Assembly (NCBI GenBank): GCA_963732005.1
Contig: CAVSXT010000003.1
Span: 1,302,001 to 1,366,000 of the forward strand
Direction: 5' to 3'
Length of the DNA: 64,000 nucleotides
Source of the DNA: JASLEW01 sp963732005
GTDB taxonomy: Bacteria; Acidobacteriota; Thermoanaerobaculia; Multivoradales; UBA5704
The position numbers and the translations under genes are program-made. The notes under the pieces were generated by a model. It worked only from the letters and a program-made list of their open reading frames with translations. It was not told the DNA's origin and searched no databases. Below, piece by piece: positions 8,545 through 16,843 of this stretch; the first letter of the stretch is position 1, and the number at the start of each line of letters is the position of its first letter.

Positions 8545-10290
8545 TTGTTCAAGCGCCTCGCCGGCCTCGGGCCCTACCTTTTCCGCCACCGCCGCAACCT
8601 CTCGCTGGGACTGCTGGCGATCACCTGCACGGTGACCCTCGGCCTCGCCAGCCCGCTGCTGCTCGGCGGGGCGATCGACGCCCTGCGCACCCAGGTCAGC
8701 CGCGTCACGTTGCTCGGATATGCGGGGCTGATCCTCGGCGTCACCATGCTGCAGGGGACCTTCAGTTACATCCAGCGCATAATCCTGGTCGGGATGAGCC
8801 GGGACATCGAATACGACCTGCGCAACGACTACTTCGCGAGCCTCGAGCGGCAGCCGCCCTCCTTCTTCCATGAGCATCCCACCGGCGATCTGATGGCGCT
8901 CGCCACCAACGACCTGCAGGCGGTGCGCATGATCTGCGGGCCGGCGATCATGTATGCCGCCAACACAGTGCTCGGCGGCGCCGGTGCCGCCATCCTGATG
9001 TTGCGCATCCATGCCGGGCTGGCGACCTTCGCGCTGCTCGCGATGCCGCTGGTGGTGCTGACCACCAAGTTCTATGGCGAGCGCATCCACGTCCTCTTCG
9101 AGCGCATCCAGGAGCAGTTCGCCGACTTCACCACCCGGGTGCAGGAGAACCTGGCCGGCGTCCGGGTGGTGCGCGCCTACGCCCGCGAGGACCACGAGCG
9201 CGAGGAGTTCCGTCGCCTCAACCAGGCCTACGTCGACGGCAACCGGCGCCTGATCGGCTGGTCGGTGAGCTTTCACCCGCTGCTGCAGGCCATCATCGGC
9301 CTGGCGGCGGCGGCGGTGCTCTGGTACGGCGGCTCGCTGGTGCTGCGCGGCAGCATCAGCGTCGGCCAGTTCGTGACCTTCAACGCCTTCCTCGCCCGCC
9401 TGGCCTGGCCGATGATCGCGCTCGGCTGGGTGATCAACCTGGCGCAGCGCGGCGCGGCGTCGCTCGCCCGCATCCAGGCGGTGCTCGACACCGTGCCGGC
9501 GATCCGCGACGAGCCGCCGCTGGTCGACGCGCCCGAGCTGCGCGGCGAGGTGACGATGCGCGGGCTCACCTTCGCCTACCGCGGCGACCTGCCGCCGGTG
9601 CTGCGCGGCATCGACCTGCAGGTGGCGGCGGGCAGGACGGTGGCGCTGGTCGGCCGCACCGGTGCCGGCAAGAGCACGCTGCTGGCGCTCATCCCGCGTC
9701 TGTTCGAGCCGCCGCCGGGGAGCCTGGCGGTGGACGGCATCGACGTCCGGCGGCTGCCGCTCGCGCGCCTGCGCGCGGCGATCGCCATGGTGCCGCAGGA
9801 GACCTTCCTGTTCTCGACCACGGTCGGCGAGAACATCGCGCTCGGGGTCCCGGGGGCCGCCGCGGCGGAGGTCGCGGAGGCCGCGCGCCTGGCCGGCCTG
9901 GCGCCGGACCTGGCCAGCTTCCCCAAGGGCCTGGAGACGATGGTGGGGGAGCGGGGCCTGACCCTCTCCGGCGGGCAGAAGCAGCGGGTGGCGCTGGCGC
10001 GGGCGCTGCTGCGCCAGCCGCGCATCCTGCTGCTCGACGACTGCCTGTCGGCGGTGGACACGCAGACCGAGGAGCTGATCCTGGCCAACCTGCGCGCCGT
10101 CTTCACCGGCCGCACCGTCTTCCTGGTCTCGCACCGCGTCTCGACGGTCAAGGGCGCCGACCTCATCCTGGTGCTCGACGGCGGCGAGGTGGTCGAGCGT
10201 GGCACTCACGCCCAGCTGCTGGCCGCCGGCGGCCTCTACGCCGACCTCCATCAGCGCCAGCTGCTCGAGGAGGAGCTGGCCGCCGTGTGA
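8545..10290 (+). CDS. ABC exporter half-transporter (MdlB/LmrA-type permease-ATPase fusion)
   Basis: A 581-residue protein with an N-terminal six-helix exporter membrane domain (residues about 15-310) and a C-terminal nucleotide-binding domain. The ATPase has Walker A GRTGAGKST, Q-loop VPQETFLFS, signature LSGGQKQRVALARAL, Walker B ILLLDDCLSAVD and switch His in LVSHRVS. The residue after the Walker B Asp, normally the catalytic Glu, is Asp (LDDC), as in degenerate sites of heterodimeric exporters. No partner half-transporter lies beside it. The start is TTG 8545, supported by where the exporter domain begins. The substrate is unknown; lipid or drug export is the general family role. Confidence 0.92.
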   Translation: MFKRLAGLGPYLFRHRRNLSLGLLAITCTVTLGLASPLLLGGAIDALRTQVSRVTLLGYAGLILGVTMLQGTFSYIQRIILVGMSRDIEYDLRNDYFASLERQPPSFFHEHPTGDLMALATNDLQAVRMICGPAIMYAANTVLGGAGAAILMLRIHAGLATFALLAMPLVVLTTKFYGERIHVLFERIQEQFADFTTRVQENLAGVRVVRAYAREDHEREEFRRLNQAYVDGNRRLIGWSVSFHPLLQAIIGLAAAAVLWYGGSLVLRGSISVGQFVTFNAFLARLAWPMIALGWVINLAQRGAASLARIQAVLDTVPAIRDEPPLVDAPELRGEVTMRGLTFAYRGDLPPVLRGIDLQVAAGRTVALVGRTGAGKSTLLALIPRLFEPPPGSLAVDGIDVRRLPLARLRAAIAMVPQETFLFSTTVGENIALGVPGAAAAEVAEAARLAGLAPDLASFPKGLETMVGERGLTLSGGQKQRVALARALLRQPRILLLDDCLSAVDTQTEELILANLRAVFTGRTVFLVSHRVSTVKGADLILVLDGGEVVERGTHAQLLAAGGLYADLHQRQLLEEELAAV

Positions 10291-10427
10291 CCGACCCCGG
10301 CGCCCGAGCGGCAATCGGGCCGTGCGGGACGATCGCCGGCAGGGGGCCGGGCCGGCACTCGCCGTCACCCGCCGGCTGGCGGCCGGTTACAATCGCCATC
10401 CGGATCTTCCGGCTTCGAGGAGACATC

Positions 10428-12518
10428 ATGCGACGACATCCGTTCGGACGGCCCCCGGCGCGGCCTGCCAGCCTCGACATCCCTGCCTCCCGCCTGCTCC
10501 TGCGTCCGCTCCTGGCGCTGATCCTGGCCTTGGCGCTCGCCTGTGCTTCGGCGGCACCGCCGGCGCCCGCCGCGGCCGCCGGCGCCGAGCAGCGTTACAC
10601 CGTCGAGCTGGCCGGCAACCGCGCCGGATTGGCGACCGCGCGGGCCGGCGCGGACGGTGTCTGGAACATCGGCTACGAGTTCAACGACCGCGGCCGCGGG
10701 CCCAAGGTGACCGTCCAGGTGGCGCTCGACCGCCGCGGCCTGCCGGTGCGGCTCGACGTCACCGGCAACGACTACCAGAAGAACCCGGTCAGCGAGCATT
10801 TCGAATGGAACGAGGGTAAGGCGAGCTGGAAGAACCCGGCGGAGCAGGGGCAACGAGACGTCGGCGGTGGCCGGGCCTTCTACCTCGACATGGAAGGCTC
10901 GCCGCTCGAGCAGGGGCTGCTGGCGCGGGCGCTGCTGAACGCCGGCGGCAGCCTGCAGCTGCTGCCGGAGGGCGACGCCGCCATCGAGAAGGTGACCACG
11001 GCCTTCGCCCAGGGGCCGGGGTTCTCACGCTCGGTCACCCTCTACGCGATCACCGGATTGGACCTCACGCCCACCTACGTCTGGCTGGACGACCAGGAGG
11101 GGTTGTTTGCGATCCACGACGGTTGGTCCAACGTCGTGCTCGAGGGCTGGGAGGGGGCCATGCCCGGCCTGGTCAAGGCTCAGGACCAGGTGGCGGCGGC
11201 GCGCGACAAGCAGCTGGCGGCGCGGCTGGCGCGCCGGCCGGGGGAGCGGCTGGTGATCCGCAACGCCCGGCTCTTCGATCCCGAGACGTTGAGCAGCCGC
11301 GCGGGCATGACGGTGGTCGTGGCCGGCGACCGCATCGAGAAGGTGGCGGCCGACCGCGACGTGCAAGCTCCGTTCGGGGCCGAGGTGGTGGATGCCGGGG
11401 GCAAGGCGCTGCTGCCGGGGCTCTGGGACAGTCACGTCCACCTGTCGCCGGTCGACGGGCGGCTGCACCTCGCGGCGGGCGTCACCACGGTGCGCGACAT
11501 GGCCAACGACATCGATCAGCTGCAGGACATGCGCCGCCGCTGGGACAGCGGCGAGGCGGTGGGGCCGCGGGTGCTGATGGCCGGGTTCATCGACAGCCCC
11601 GGTCCCTACGCCGGACCCTCGAAGGTGCTGGTGTCGACGCGGGAGCAGGCGCTCGCCGCGGTCGACCGCTACCAGCAGCTCGGCTACGTGCAGATCAAGC
11701 TCTACAGCTCTCTCGACCCGCAGCTGGTGCCGCCGATCGTCGCGCGCGCCCACCAGCTCGGCCTGCGGCTGTCGGGCCACGTTCCCAACGGCATGATCGC
11801 CGAGCAGGCGGTCGAGGCCGGGTTCGACGAGATCCAGCACGTCAACTTCCTGTTCCTGAACTTCCTGGCCGGCATCGACACCCGCACCCCGCAGCGCTTC
11901 GTCGCCGTCGCCGAGCATGCCGCGGACCTCGACCTCGCCTCTCCCGAGGTGCGCAACTTCCTGGCGCTGCTCAAGCGGCGGCACATCGACATCGACCCGA
12001 CGGTGAACGTCTTCGAAGGGCTGTTCACCAGCCGGCCGGGGGTGATGCCCGCGGGTTGGGCGGAGGTGGCCGACCGCCTGCCGCCGCAGCTGCGCCGCAA
12101 CCTGCTGGCGGGCGGCGGCGTGCCGGTCCCGGCCGGCAAGGAGGAGCAGTACCGCAAGTCGTTCCAGGCCTGCCTGGCGATGGTCAAGGCGCTCTACGAC
12201 AATGGCATCCCGATCGTCGCCGGCACCGATGCCCCTGCCGGCTTCGCGCTGCACCGCGAGCTCGAGCTGTACGTCGCGGCGGGGATCCCGGCGCCGGTCG
12301 CGCTCTACGACGCCACCCTCGGTCCGGCGCGGATCATGAAGCGCGATCAGGACCTCGGCACGGTCGCGCCGGGCAAGCTCGCCGACCTCATCCTGGTGGA
12401 CGGCGATCCGGCGACCCGCATCGCCGACATCCGCCGGGTGGTGCTGACCGTCAAGGGCGGCGTCGTCTACGACCCCGCCGACATCTACCGGTCGCTGGGG
12501 GTGAAGCCGGCGGTATAG
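10428..12518 (+). CDS. exported amidohydrolase with N-terminal extra domain
   Basis: A 696-residue protein with a long basic leader and signal-like hydrophobic segment (residues about 20-48). Residues about 50-270 form an extra beta-rich domain I do not recognise. The amidohydrolase domain follows (residues 280-690): RNARLFDP, then GLWDSHVHLSP with the first HxH metal ligands, VTTVRDM, RLSGHVPNG, HVNFLF and the catalytic-Asp segment VAGTDAPAGF, closing with GTVAPGKLADLILVDGDP. The family hydrolyses C-N bonds in peptides or cyclic amides; the actual substrate is unknown. ATG 10428 has GAGGAGA just upstream. TACAAT at 10388-10393 may be a -10 box. Confidence 0.87.
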   Translation: MRRHPFGRPPARPASLDIPASRLLLRPLLALILALALACASAAPPAPAAAAGAEQRYTVELAGNRAGLATARAGADGVWNIGYEFNDRGRGPKVTVQVALDRRGLPVRLDVTGNDYQKNPVSEHFEWNEGKASWKNPAEQGQRDVGGGRAFYLDMEGSPLEQGLLARALLNAGGSLQLLPEGDAAIEKVTTAFAQGPGFSRSVTLYAITGLDLTPTYVWLDDQEGLFAIHDGWSNVVLEGWEGAMPGLVKAQDQVAAARDKQLAARLARRPGERLVIRNARLFDPETLSSRAGMTVVVAGDRIEKVAADRDVQAPFGAEVVDAGGKALLPGLWDSHVHLSPVDGRLHLAAGVTTVRDMANDIDQLQDMRRRWDSGEAVGPRVLMAGFIDSPGPYAGPSKVLVSTREQALAAVDRYQQLGYVQIKLYSSLDPQLVPPIVARAHQLGLRLSGHVPNGMIAEQAVEAGFDEIQHVNFLFLNFLAGIDTRTPQRFVAVAEHAADLDLASPEVRNFLALLKRRHIDIDPTVNVFEGLFTSRPGVMPAGWAEVADRLPPQLRRNLLAGGGVPVPAGKEEQYRKSFQACLAMVKALYDNGIPIVAGTDAPAGFALHRELELYVAAGIPAPVALYDATLGPARIMKRDQDLGTVAPGKLADLILVDGDPATRIADIRRVVLTVKGGVVYDPADIYRSLGVKPAV

Positions 12519-12528
12519 CGCCGGCGGG

Positions 12529-12557
12529 TTGAAGAATCTTCAGTGGGCGTATATTGT
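12529..12557 (+). promoter_or_regulatory. candidate sigma-70 promoter of the RiPP precursor gene
   Basis: TTGAAG (12529-12534) and TATTGT (12552-12557) are spaced by 17 bases in an A+T-rich patch that contrasts with the GC-rich flanks. The spacer includes a small palindrome, GAAGAATCTTC (12531-12541). Transcription would start near 12564 and leave a leader of about 80 bases. Prediction from spacing and hexamers only. Confidence 0.45.
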
Positions 12558-12592
12558 CATCTTCCGATTTGCGACATCCCCGTCGGAAGTGA
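12557..12592 (+). promoter_or_regulatory. hairpin at the 5' end of the RiPP transcript
   Basis: CTTCCGA (12561-12567) pairs exactly with TCGGAAG (12583-12589); with a one-base bulge the stem extends to TCA...TGA, about ten pairs around a 15-base loop. It sits at or just after the predicted transcription start and about 40 bases before the AGGAGA ribosome-binding site at 12631. It could stabilise the mRNA or serve as an operator; the sequence does not decide. Confidence 0.45.
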
Positions 12593-12642
12593 TCGCGACC
12601 GCGGGCAACAACGCCTGCTGAAGACACCCGAGGAGACCGCCG

Positions 12643-12813
12643 ATGAAAAGAGTGACGAAGCGCCTGGTAGTATCCAAGGAGACCCTCAGGGCACTGCAGA
12701 ACGACAACCTGACCGCCGTCGTCGGCGGCGCCACGGCCCTTTGCAGCAAGTTCACCAACTGTTCGGCCTGTCCCTCCTGCCCCCACGTCACCTGCGACAG
12801 CTATCTCTGCTAG
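12643..12813 (+). CDS. RiPP precursor peptide with Gly-Gly leader and six-Cys core (class I lanthipeptide-like)
   Basis: A 56-residue peptide. The leader (residues 1-29) is basic then amphipathic, with VSKETLRALQNDNLTAVVGG ending in the double glycine typical of processed leaders; leaders of the form K..L..ETLR.L....L..V.GG are known from lanthipeptide-type and related precursors. The core (30-56) has cysteines at 34, 40, 43, 46, 51 and 56 and seven Ser/Thr (31, 35, 38, 41, 45, 50, 53), suited to lanthionine or other Cys cross-links. AGGAGA at 12631-12636 is an excellent ribosome-binding site. Its own promoter and terminator are visible. No LanB/LanC, radical-SAM enzyme or peptidase-ABC gene is in the window, so the modifying enzymes must lie elsewhere. 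An unmodified Cys-rich metal-binding peptide is the main alternative. Confidence 0.75.
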   Translation: MKRVTKRLVVSKETLRALQNDNLTAVVGGATALCSKFTNCSACPSCPHVTCDSYLC

Positions 12814-12820
12814 CGCAATG

Positions 12821-12858
12821 GACGCCGGTGGCTCCGCCCCTCGGGAGCCATCGGCGTC
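12821..12858 (+). terminator. terminator-like hairpin after the RiPP gene
   Basis: GACGCCGGTGGCTCC (from 12821) pairs with GGAGCCATCGGCGTC (to 12858); the single mismatch is a G-T wobble, giving a stem of about 15 pairs with a short loop. It begins seven bases after the RiPP stop codon. The downstream tract is only weakly T-rich (GTTTT). It lies between convergent genes and may serve both directions. Confidence 0.6.
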
Positions 12859-12923
12859 GCCGCCACGTTTTCACGTCCTCGTTGCCGGAAGGTTTCTGGC
12901 TACAGGTCGGCGCCGGTTGGCGC

Positions 12924-14321
12924 CTACGGCTGGTCGCCGACGACCGCCGGTAGCGCCCCGGCGGGCTCGGCAGCGCCCAGGTCTCCCTCCCAGCGCGCGA
13001 TGACTGCGGTCGCCAGGCAGTTGCCGAGCACGTTCAGGGCGGTGCGCCCCATGTCCATCAGCGCGTCGATGCCCAGCAGCAGGAAGATCGGCGCGGTCGG
13101 CAGCTGGAAGGCGGCGGCGGTGGCCAGCAGCACCACCAGCCCGGCCCGCGGCACGCCGGCCACTCCCTTGCTGGTGAGCATCAGGGTGAACAGCATCACC
13201 AGCTGCTGGCCGAAGCCGAGCTTCATGCCGGCGGCCTGCGCCACGAAGATCGAGGCCAGCGAGACGTAGAGGGCGGAACCGTCGAGGTTGAAGCTGTAAC
13301 CGGTCGGCATGACGAAGGCGACGATCGGGCGCGGCACCCCCATGCCCTCCATCGCCTCCATGGCGCGCGGCAGGGCGGCCTCGGAGCTGGTGGTGGCGAA
13401 GGCGATCGAGACCGGCTCGGCGACGGCGCGCAGGAAGCGCCGGATGGGGATGCGCGCCAGCAGCGCCACCGGCAGCAGCACCAGCAGCAGGAAGGCGAAG
13501 ATCGCGACATAGAGCGTCGCCAGCAGCTGCGACAGGTTCACCAGCACGCCGAGGCCGCTGTTGCCGACCGTGTAGGCGATCGCCGCGCCGACGCCGATGG
13601 GCGCGAAAAGCATGACGATGTTGGTGAGCTTGAACATGGTGTCGCTCAGGCTCTCCGCGAACTGCAGCATCGGCCGCCGGCGCTCCGGGGTGAGCAGCGC
13701 CAGCGCGATGCCGAAGAGGACGCTGAAGACCACGACCTGCAGCACCTGGCCGTCGGCCACCGCCTTGGCGATGTTCTCGGGAAAGGCATGCAACAGCATT
13801 TCCGTGGGGGTCAGGCGCGTCGTCTTGAGCTCTTCGCCGGGAGGCGGCGGCGGCACGTGGACACCGATGCCGGCCTGGCTCAGGTTGATCGCCGCCAGGC
13901 CGATGAGCAGCGCCAGGGTGGTGATCACCTCGAAATAGATCAAAGCCTTGACGCCCATGCGCCCGACCTTGCGCAGGTCGGCGTGGCCGGCGATGCCGAC
14001 CACCAGGGTGGCGAACAGCAGCGGTCCGATGATCGTCTTGATCAGCCGCAGGAAGATCTGGCCCAGTACGCCGAGGTCGGTGGCGATGCGGGGAGCGTCG
14101 TAGCCGAGCTCCGCGCCCGCCACCATGCACACCAGCATCCAGGTGGTCAGCGAGCGGCGCATCGCCGCGTAGGCCGCCAGGCCGGCGATGGCCGTCCAGC
14201 GGGCGGCGGCCAGGGCGGTGGCGGACCATGCCAGGATGCCCTCGGCGGCGAGCGCCGAGAGCAGGGCGGCCAGGACCAGCGCCGCGAGCGCGGCGGCGAG
14301 CACCCGCGAGCGGCTGCTCAT
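12924..14321 (-). CDS. dicarboxylate/amino acid:cation symporter (DAACS family)
   Basis: A 465-residue inner-membrane symporter of the GltP/DctA type, which takes up C4-dicarboxylates, glutamate or aspartate with H+ or Na+. Hallmarks are the re-entrant hairpin serine motif in ATTSSEAALPRAME, the cation/substrate segment MPTGYSFNLDGSALY and the late LTSKGVAGVPRAG. Many hydrophobic segments cover the length. I chose ATG 14321, at the basic start MSSRSRVL just before the first membrane helix; an in-frame start further upstream adds 23 unlikely residues. Substrate choice among dicarboxylates is not resolvable here. Confidence 0.88.
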   Translation of the reverse strand: MSSRSRVLAAALAALVLAALLSALAAEGILAWSATALAAARWTAIAGLAAYAAMRRSLTTWMLVCMVAGAELGYDAPRIATDLGVLGQIFLRLIKTIIGPLLFATLVVGIAGHADLRKVGRMGVKALIYFEVITTLALLIGLAAINLSQAGIGVHVPPPPPGEELKTTRLTPTEMLLHAFPENIAKAVADGQVLQVVVFSVLFGIALALLTPERRRPMLQFAESLSDTMFKLTNIVMLFAPIGVGAAIAYTVGNSGLGVLVNLSQLLATLYVAIFAFLLLVLLPVALLARIPIRRFLRAVAEPVSIAFATTSSEAALPRAMEAMEGMGVPRPIVAFVMPTGYSFNLDGSALYVSLASIFVAQAAGMKLGFGQQLVMLFTLMLTSKGVAGVPRAGLVVLLATAAAFQLPTAPIFLLLGIDALMDMGRTALNVLGNCLATAVIARWEGDLGAAEPAGALPAVVGDQP

Positions 14322-14498
14322 CGCGGTTGCGCCGCCGGCCCGGACCTCACGGCGACCCGCATGCCCGGTGCGCCGGCCGCTGGCGAGCAACGGCGATGTT
14401 GGCGCGGGGGGCGCGGGCGCCCGACTGCGGCGGCCTCGGCTTCATGGCCGGCATTGTGCCATGAGTGAAGAGCCGCGACGCAGTGGCCGGGCCGGGTT

Positions 14499-15596
14499 TC
14501 AGAAGCGGGCGGTCATCACCAGCCCGCGGCTGCCGTTGGCGACCGTGGGATTGACGGTCACCCGTGCGCGCAGGCGCTGGTTGATGTGCACGACCCGGCG
14601 GCCGACGTGATAGCCGATGAAGGCGCCGGCCAGCGCATCCGACATCCAGTGACCGTTTTCGCGCACCCGTCCCCAGCTGGTCACCGCGGCCGTGGTGTAG
14701 GACAGGGCCTCGACCCAGGGGTTGGGGTACTGGGTCGCGATCACCGCCGCCACCGCGAAGGCCTGGGTCGATTCCCCGGATGGGAACGAAACGTTGTGGA
14801 CGCTGAACGGATGGAAGTCGTAGGCGCTCTGGCTGGCATTGGGGCGGACGCGCCCGACAACCAGCTTGAGCAACGGCGAGATCAGGCCGCCGGCGATGCC
14901 GCTGGCGAACAGGCCGTCGAGAGTCGTCTCCTGCGCCTTCTGGTCGTGCACCAGGAGCCCGGCGATGTAGAACCCGCCGAGCACCTCGAAGGAGCCATAG
15001 TTGCCGAAGGTCCGGAAGTCCTTGGCCAGGTCGTCCTCGAAGGAGCTGCGGCTGCGCCGCACGTCCCGTTGCAGGCTCTCGTCCACCGCGCCGACGCCGA
15101 CGACCGCGGCCACCTCGAGCCCGAAGAGCGCCCAGTCCTCGCGGTTCCAGTGCTCCGGCGAGCGGAGGACCTCGCGGACGTCGACGAGCAGCAGCTTGGC
15201 CGCCGTCATGTGGGCGCTGACGCCGTTGGTGGTGTCCGGCGCGGCGGGCGGCTGGGCCGCCGGTGGTGCGGTGGTCGAAGGCGGGGGCGGTTCGGGGGTT
15301 GGCACCGCGGGGGGCGCTGTTTCCGGGGCTGCCTGAGCCGGCGGCGCCGGTGCCGGTTCGAGACTCGGGGACGGGGGCGGCGCGGAGCTGGACGGCTCTG
15401 GTGGCGAGGTGCTCGGCGGCTGCGGCACGGTGGCGGCGGGCTGCGGTGGATCCTGGGCCGCCATGGCTGCCCTGGCCGCCGACACCGCCGGCGCCAGGGC
15501 GCCCAGGAATGCCAGACAGACGGCGGCGGCGGTCGGGGCGCGCCGGAGCCGGTGAACGCTGGGGTGAACCTGTTGCCGCGGACCCTGAGTCGTCAT
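14499..15596 (-). CDS. exported PAP2-superfamily phosphatase, copy 1
   Basis: A 365-residue protein with a signal-like hydrophobic segment (residues about 22-48), a long Pro/Ala/Ser linker (50-125) and a C-terminal PAP2 domain (about 130-360). Motif 1 (K-x6-RP) is KLVVGRVRP and motif 3 (R-x5-H-x3-D) is RVRENGHWMSD, keeping the nucleophilic His. Motif 2, normally PSGH, reads SFPSGEST, so the usual acid/base His is Glu. The family dephosphorylates lipid phosphates such as undecaprenyl pyrophosphate or phosphatidate. It lies directly downstream of a same-length paralogue with the same substitution. Confidence 0.82.
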   Translation of the reverse strand: MTTQGPRQQVHPSVHRLRRAPTAAAVCLAFLGALAPAVSAARAAMAAQDPPQPAATVPQPPSTSPPEPSSSAPPPSPSLEPAPAPPAQAAPETAPPAVPTPEPPPPSTTAPPAAQPPAAPDTTNGVSAHMTAAKLLLVDVREVLRSPEHWNREDWALFGLEVAAVVGVGAVDESLQRDVRRSRSSFEDDLAKDFRTFGNYGSFEVLGGFYIAGLLVHDQKAQETTLDGLFASGIAGGLISPLLKLVVGRVRPNASQSAYDFHPFSVHNVSFPSGESTQAFAVAAVIATQYPNPWVEALSYTTAAVTSWGRVRENGHWMSDALAGAFIGYHVGRRVVHINQRLRARVTVNPTVANGSRGLVMTARF

Positions 15597-15678
15597 CTCT
15601 GCACCCCCATCTAGCCTGCAATGCAGCCGCGAGATCGGGCTGCACGATCCTGCCGTGGCGGCGGGAGCCGGGCCTGGC

Positions 15679-16776
15679 TCAGAAAGCGGTATGAATCGTC
15701 AGTCCCTGCGCGCCGGGAGCGAGCAGGGGGGCGACGCTCACCCGAGCTCGCAGCCGCCGGTTCAGATGCACCACGGCACGGCCGACCGTGGTGCCGATCA
15801 GCGCCCCCATCACCACGTCGGAGGCCCAGTGGCCGTCCTCGCGCATGCGCGCAAAGGCCACCAGGGAGGCAGTGCCGTAGCAGGAGATCTCGACCCACGG
15901 ATTCGGGTACTGGGCGGCGATGACCGAGCCCGCGGCAAAGGCTTCCGTGGACTCTCCCGACGGAAACGACGCATTGCCGCTGAAGGGATGGAAGTCGTAG
16001 ACGCCCTGGTGCGTCGAAGGCCGGCTGCGACCGGCCACCTCCTTGATGGCGGTGGTGATCACGCCGCCGGCGAGAATGCTGGCGATGAGACCGTCGAGCG
16101 CCGTCTCCTGCGCCTTGGCGTCGTTGCCGAGGCGGCCGCCGGCGTAAAAGGCGCCGAGCACGCCGAAGGCGGCGTAGTTGCCAAAGTACCTGAAGTCGTT
16201 CGCCAGCGTCGTCTCGAGCGGAGCGTCGCCGCGCAACGCCTCGGTGCGCAGGTGCTTGTCCGCCAGGGTGAGGCCGGCGACGCCGGCCACGCCGATCCCG
16301 AAGACCGCCCAATCGTGCTCGGTCCAGCTCACCGGCGCGGTGAGGATGCTGCGCGCATCGACGGCCAGCAGCTTCCAGACCGGCATGCCGGCGCTGATGT
16401 GCTCCGCCTCGGCCGCGGTGTCGCTGGCCGCCGGCGGCGGCACGGGCCCGGACACCAGCGGGGAAGCCGAGAGCAGCTCCACGGGTGCCGGCGCCGAGGA
16501 GGCGCTCGCGACGGCTGGCGCCGGCGATGCATCCGTGCCGGCGGCTGGCGGTATCGCGGCGGTGCAGCTCGTCTCCGGCGCGGTGGCGGCCGGCGGGGCT
16601 ACAGCGGCAGTGGCAAGCGATGCCGGCGACGGCGCGGCGGCGGAGGGGAGCTGGGTCGCGCCGAGCCGTGGCGCTCCAAGCGCCAGCACGGCGAGACCTG
16701 TCCCGGTCAGGCGCGAAGCGAGGCGCCAAAATCGGCGCTGCGGTCTGCACTCTGCTGACGCGTCGAGGCGGTTCAT
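15679..16776 (-). CDS. exported PAP2-superfamily phosphatase, copy 2
   Basis: A 365-residue paralogue of the neighbouring gene with the same layout: hydrophobic N-terminal segment, Ala/Pro-rich linker and PAP2 domain. Motif 1 is KEVAGRSRP, motif 2 is again PSGE (SFPSGESTEAF) and motif 3 is RMREDGHWASD. ATG 16776 is preferred because AGGAGGG lies eight to nine bases upstream. The 82-base gap to copy 1 and shared direction suggest a tandem duplication and possibly one transcript. The retained PSGE in both copies argues that the substitution is functional. Confidence 0.82.
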   Translation of the reverse strand: MNRLDASAECRPQRRFWRLASRLTGTGLAVLALGAPRLGATQLPSAAAPSPASLATAAVAPPAATAPETSCTAAIPPAAGTDASPAPAVASASSAPAPVELLSASPLVSGPVPPPAASDTAAEAEHISAGMPVWKLLAVDARSILTAPVSWTEHDWAVFGIGVAGVAGLTLADKHLRTEALRGDAPLETTLANDFRYFGNYAAFGVLGAFYAGGRLGNDAKAQETALDGLIASILAGGVITTAIKEVAGRSRPSTHQGVYDFHPFSGNASFPSGESTEAFAAGSVIAAQYPNPWVEISCYGTASLVAFARMREDGHWASDVVMGALIGTTVGRAVVHLNRRLRARVSVAPLLAPGAQGLTIHTAF

Positions 16777-16843
16777 CGCTGGGCTCCCTCCTGCCAAGGG
16801 CTCGGCAGAACCTCGCGACACCGCTGTGCAAGATCCGGACCCG

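Noticed and set aside
8056..10368. Long minus-strand open frame opposite the ABC transporter
   Set aside because: Arg/Gln/His/Gly-rich shadow of a well-conserved gene on the other strand, with no family features.
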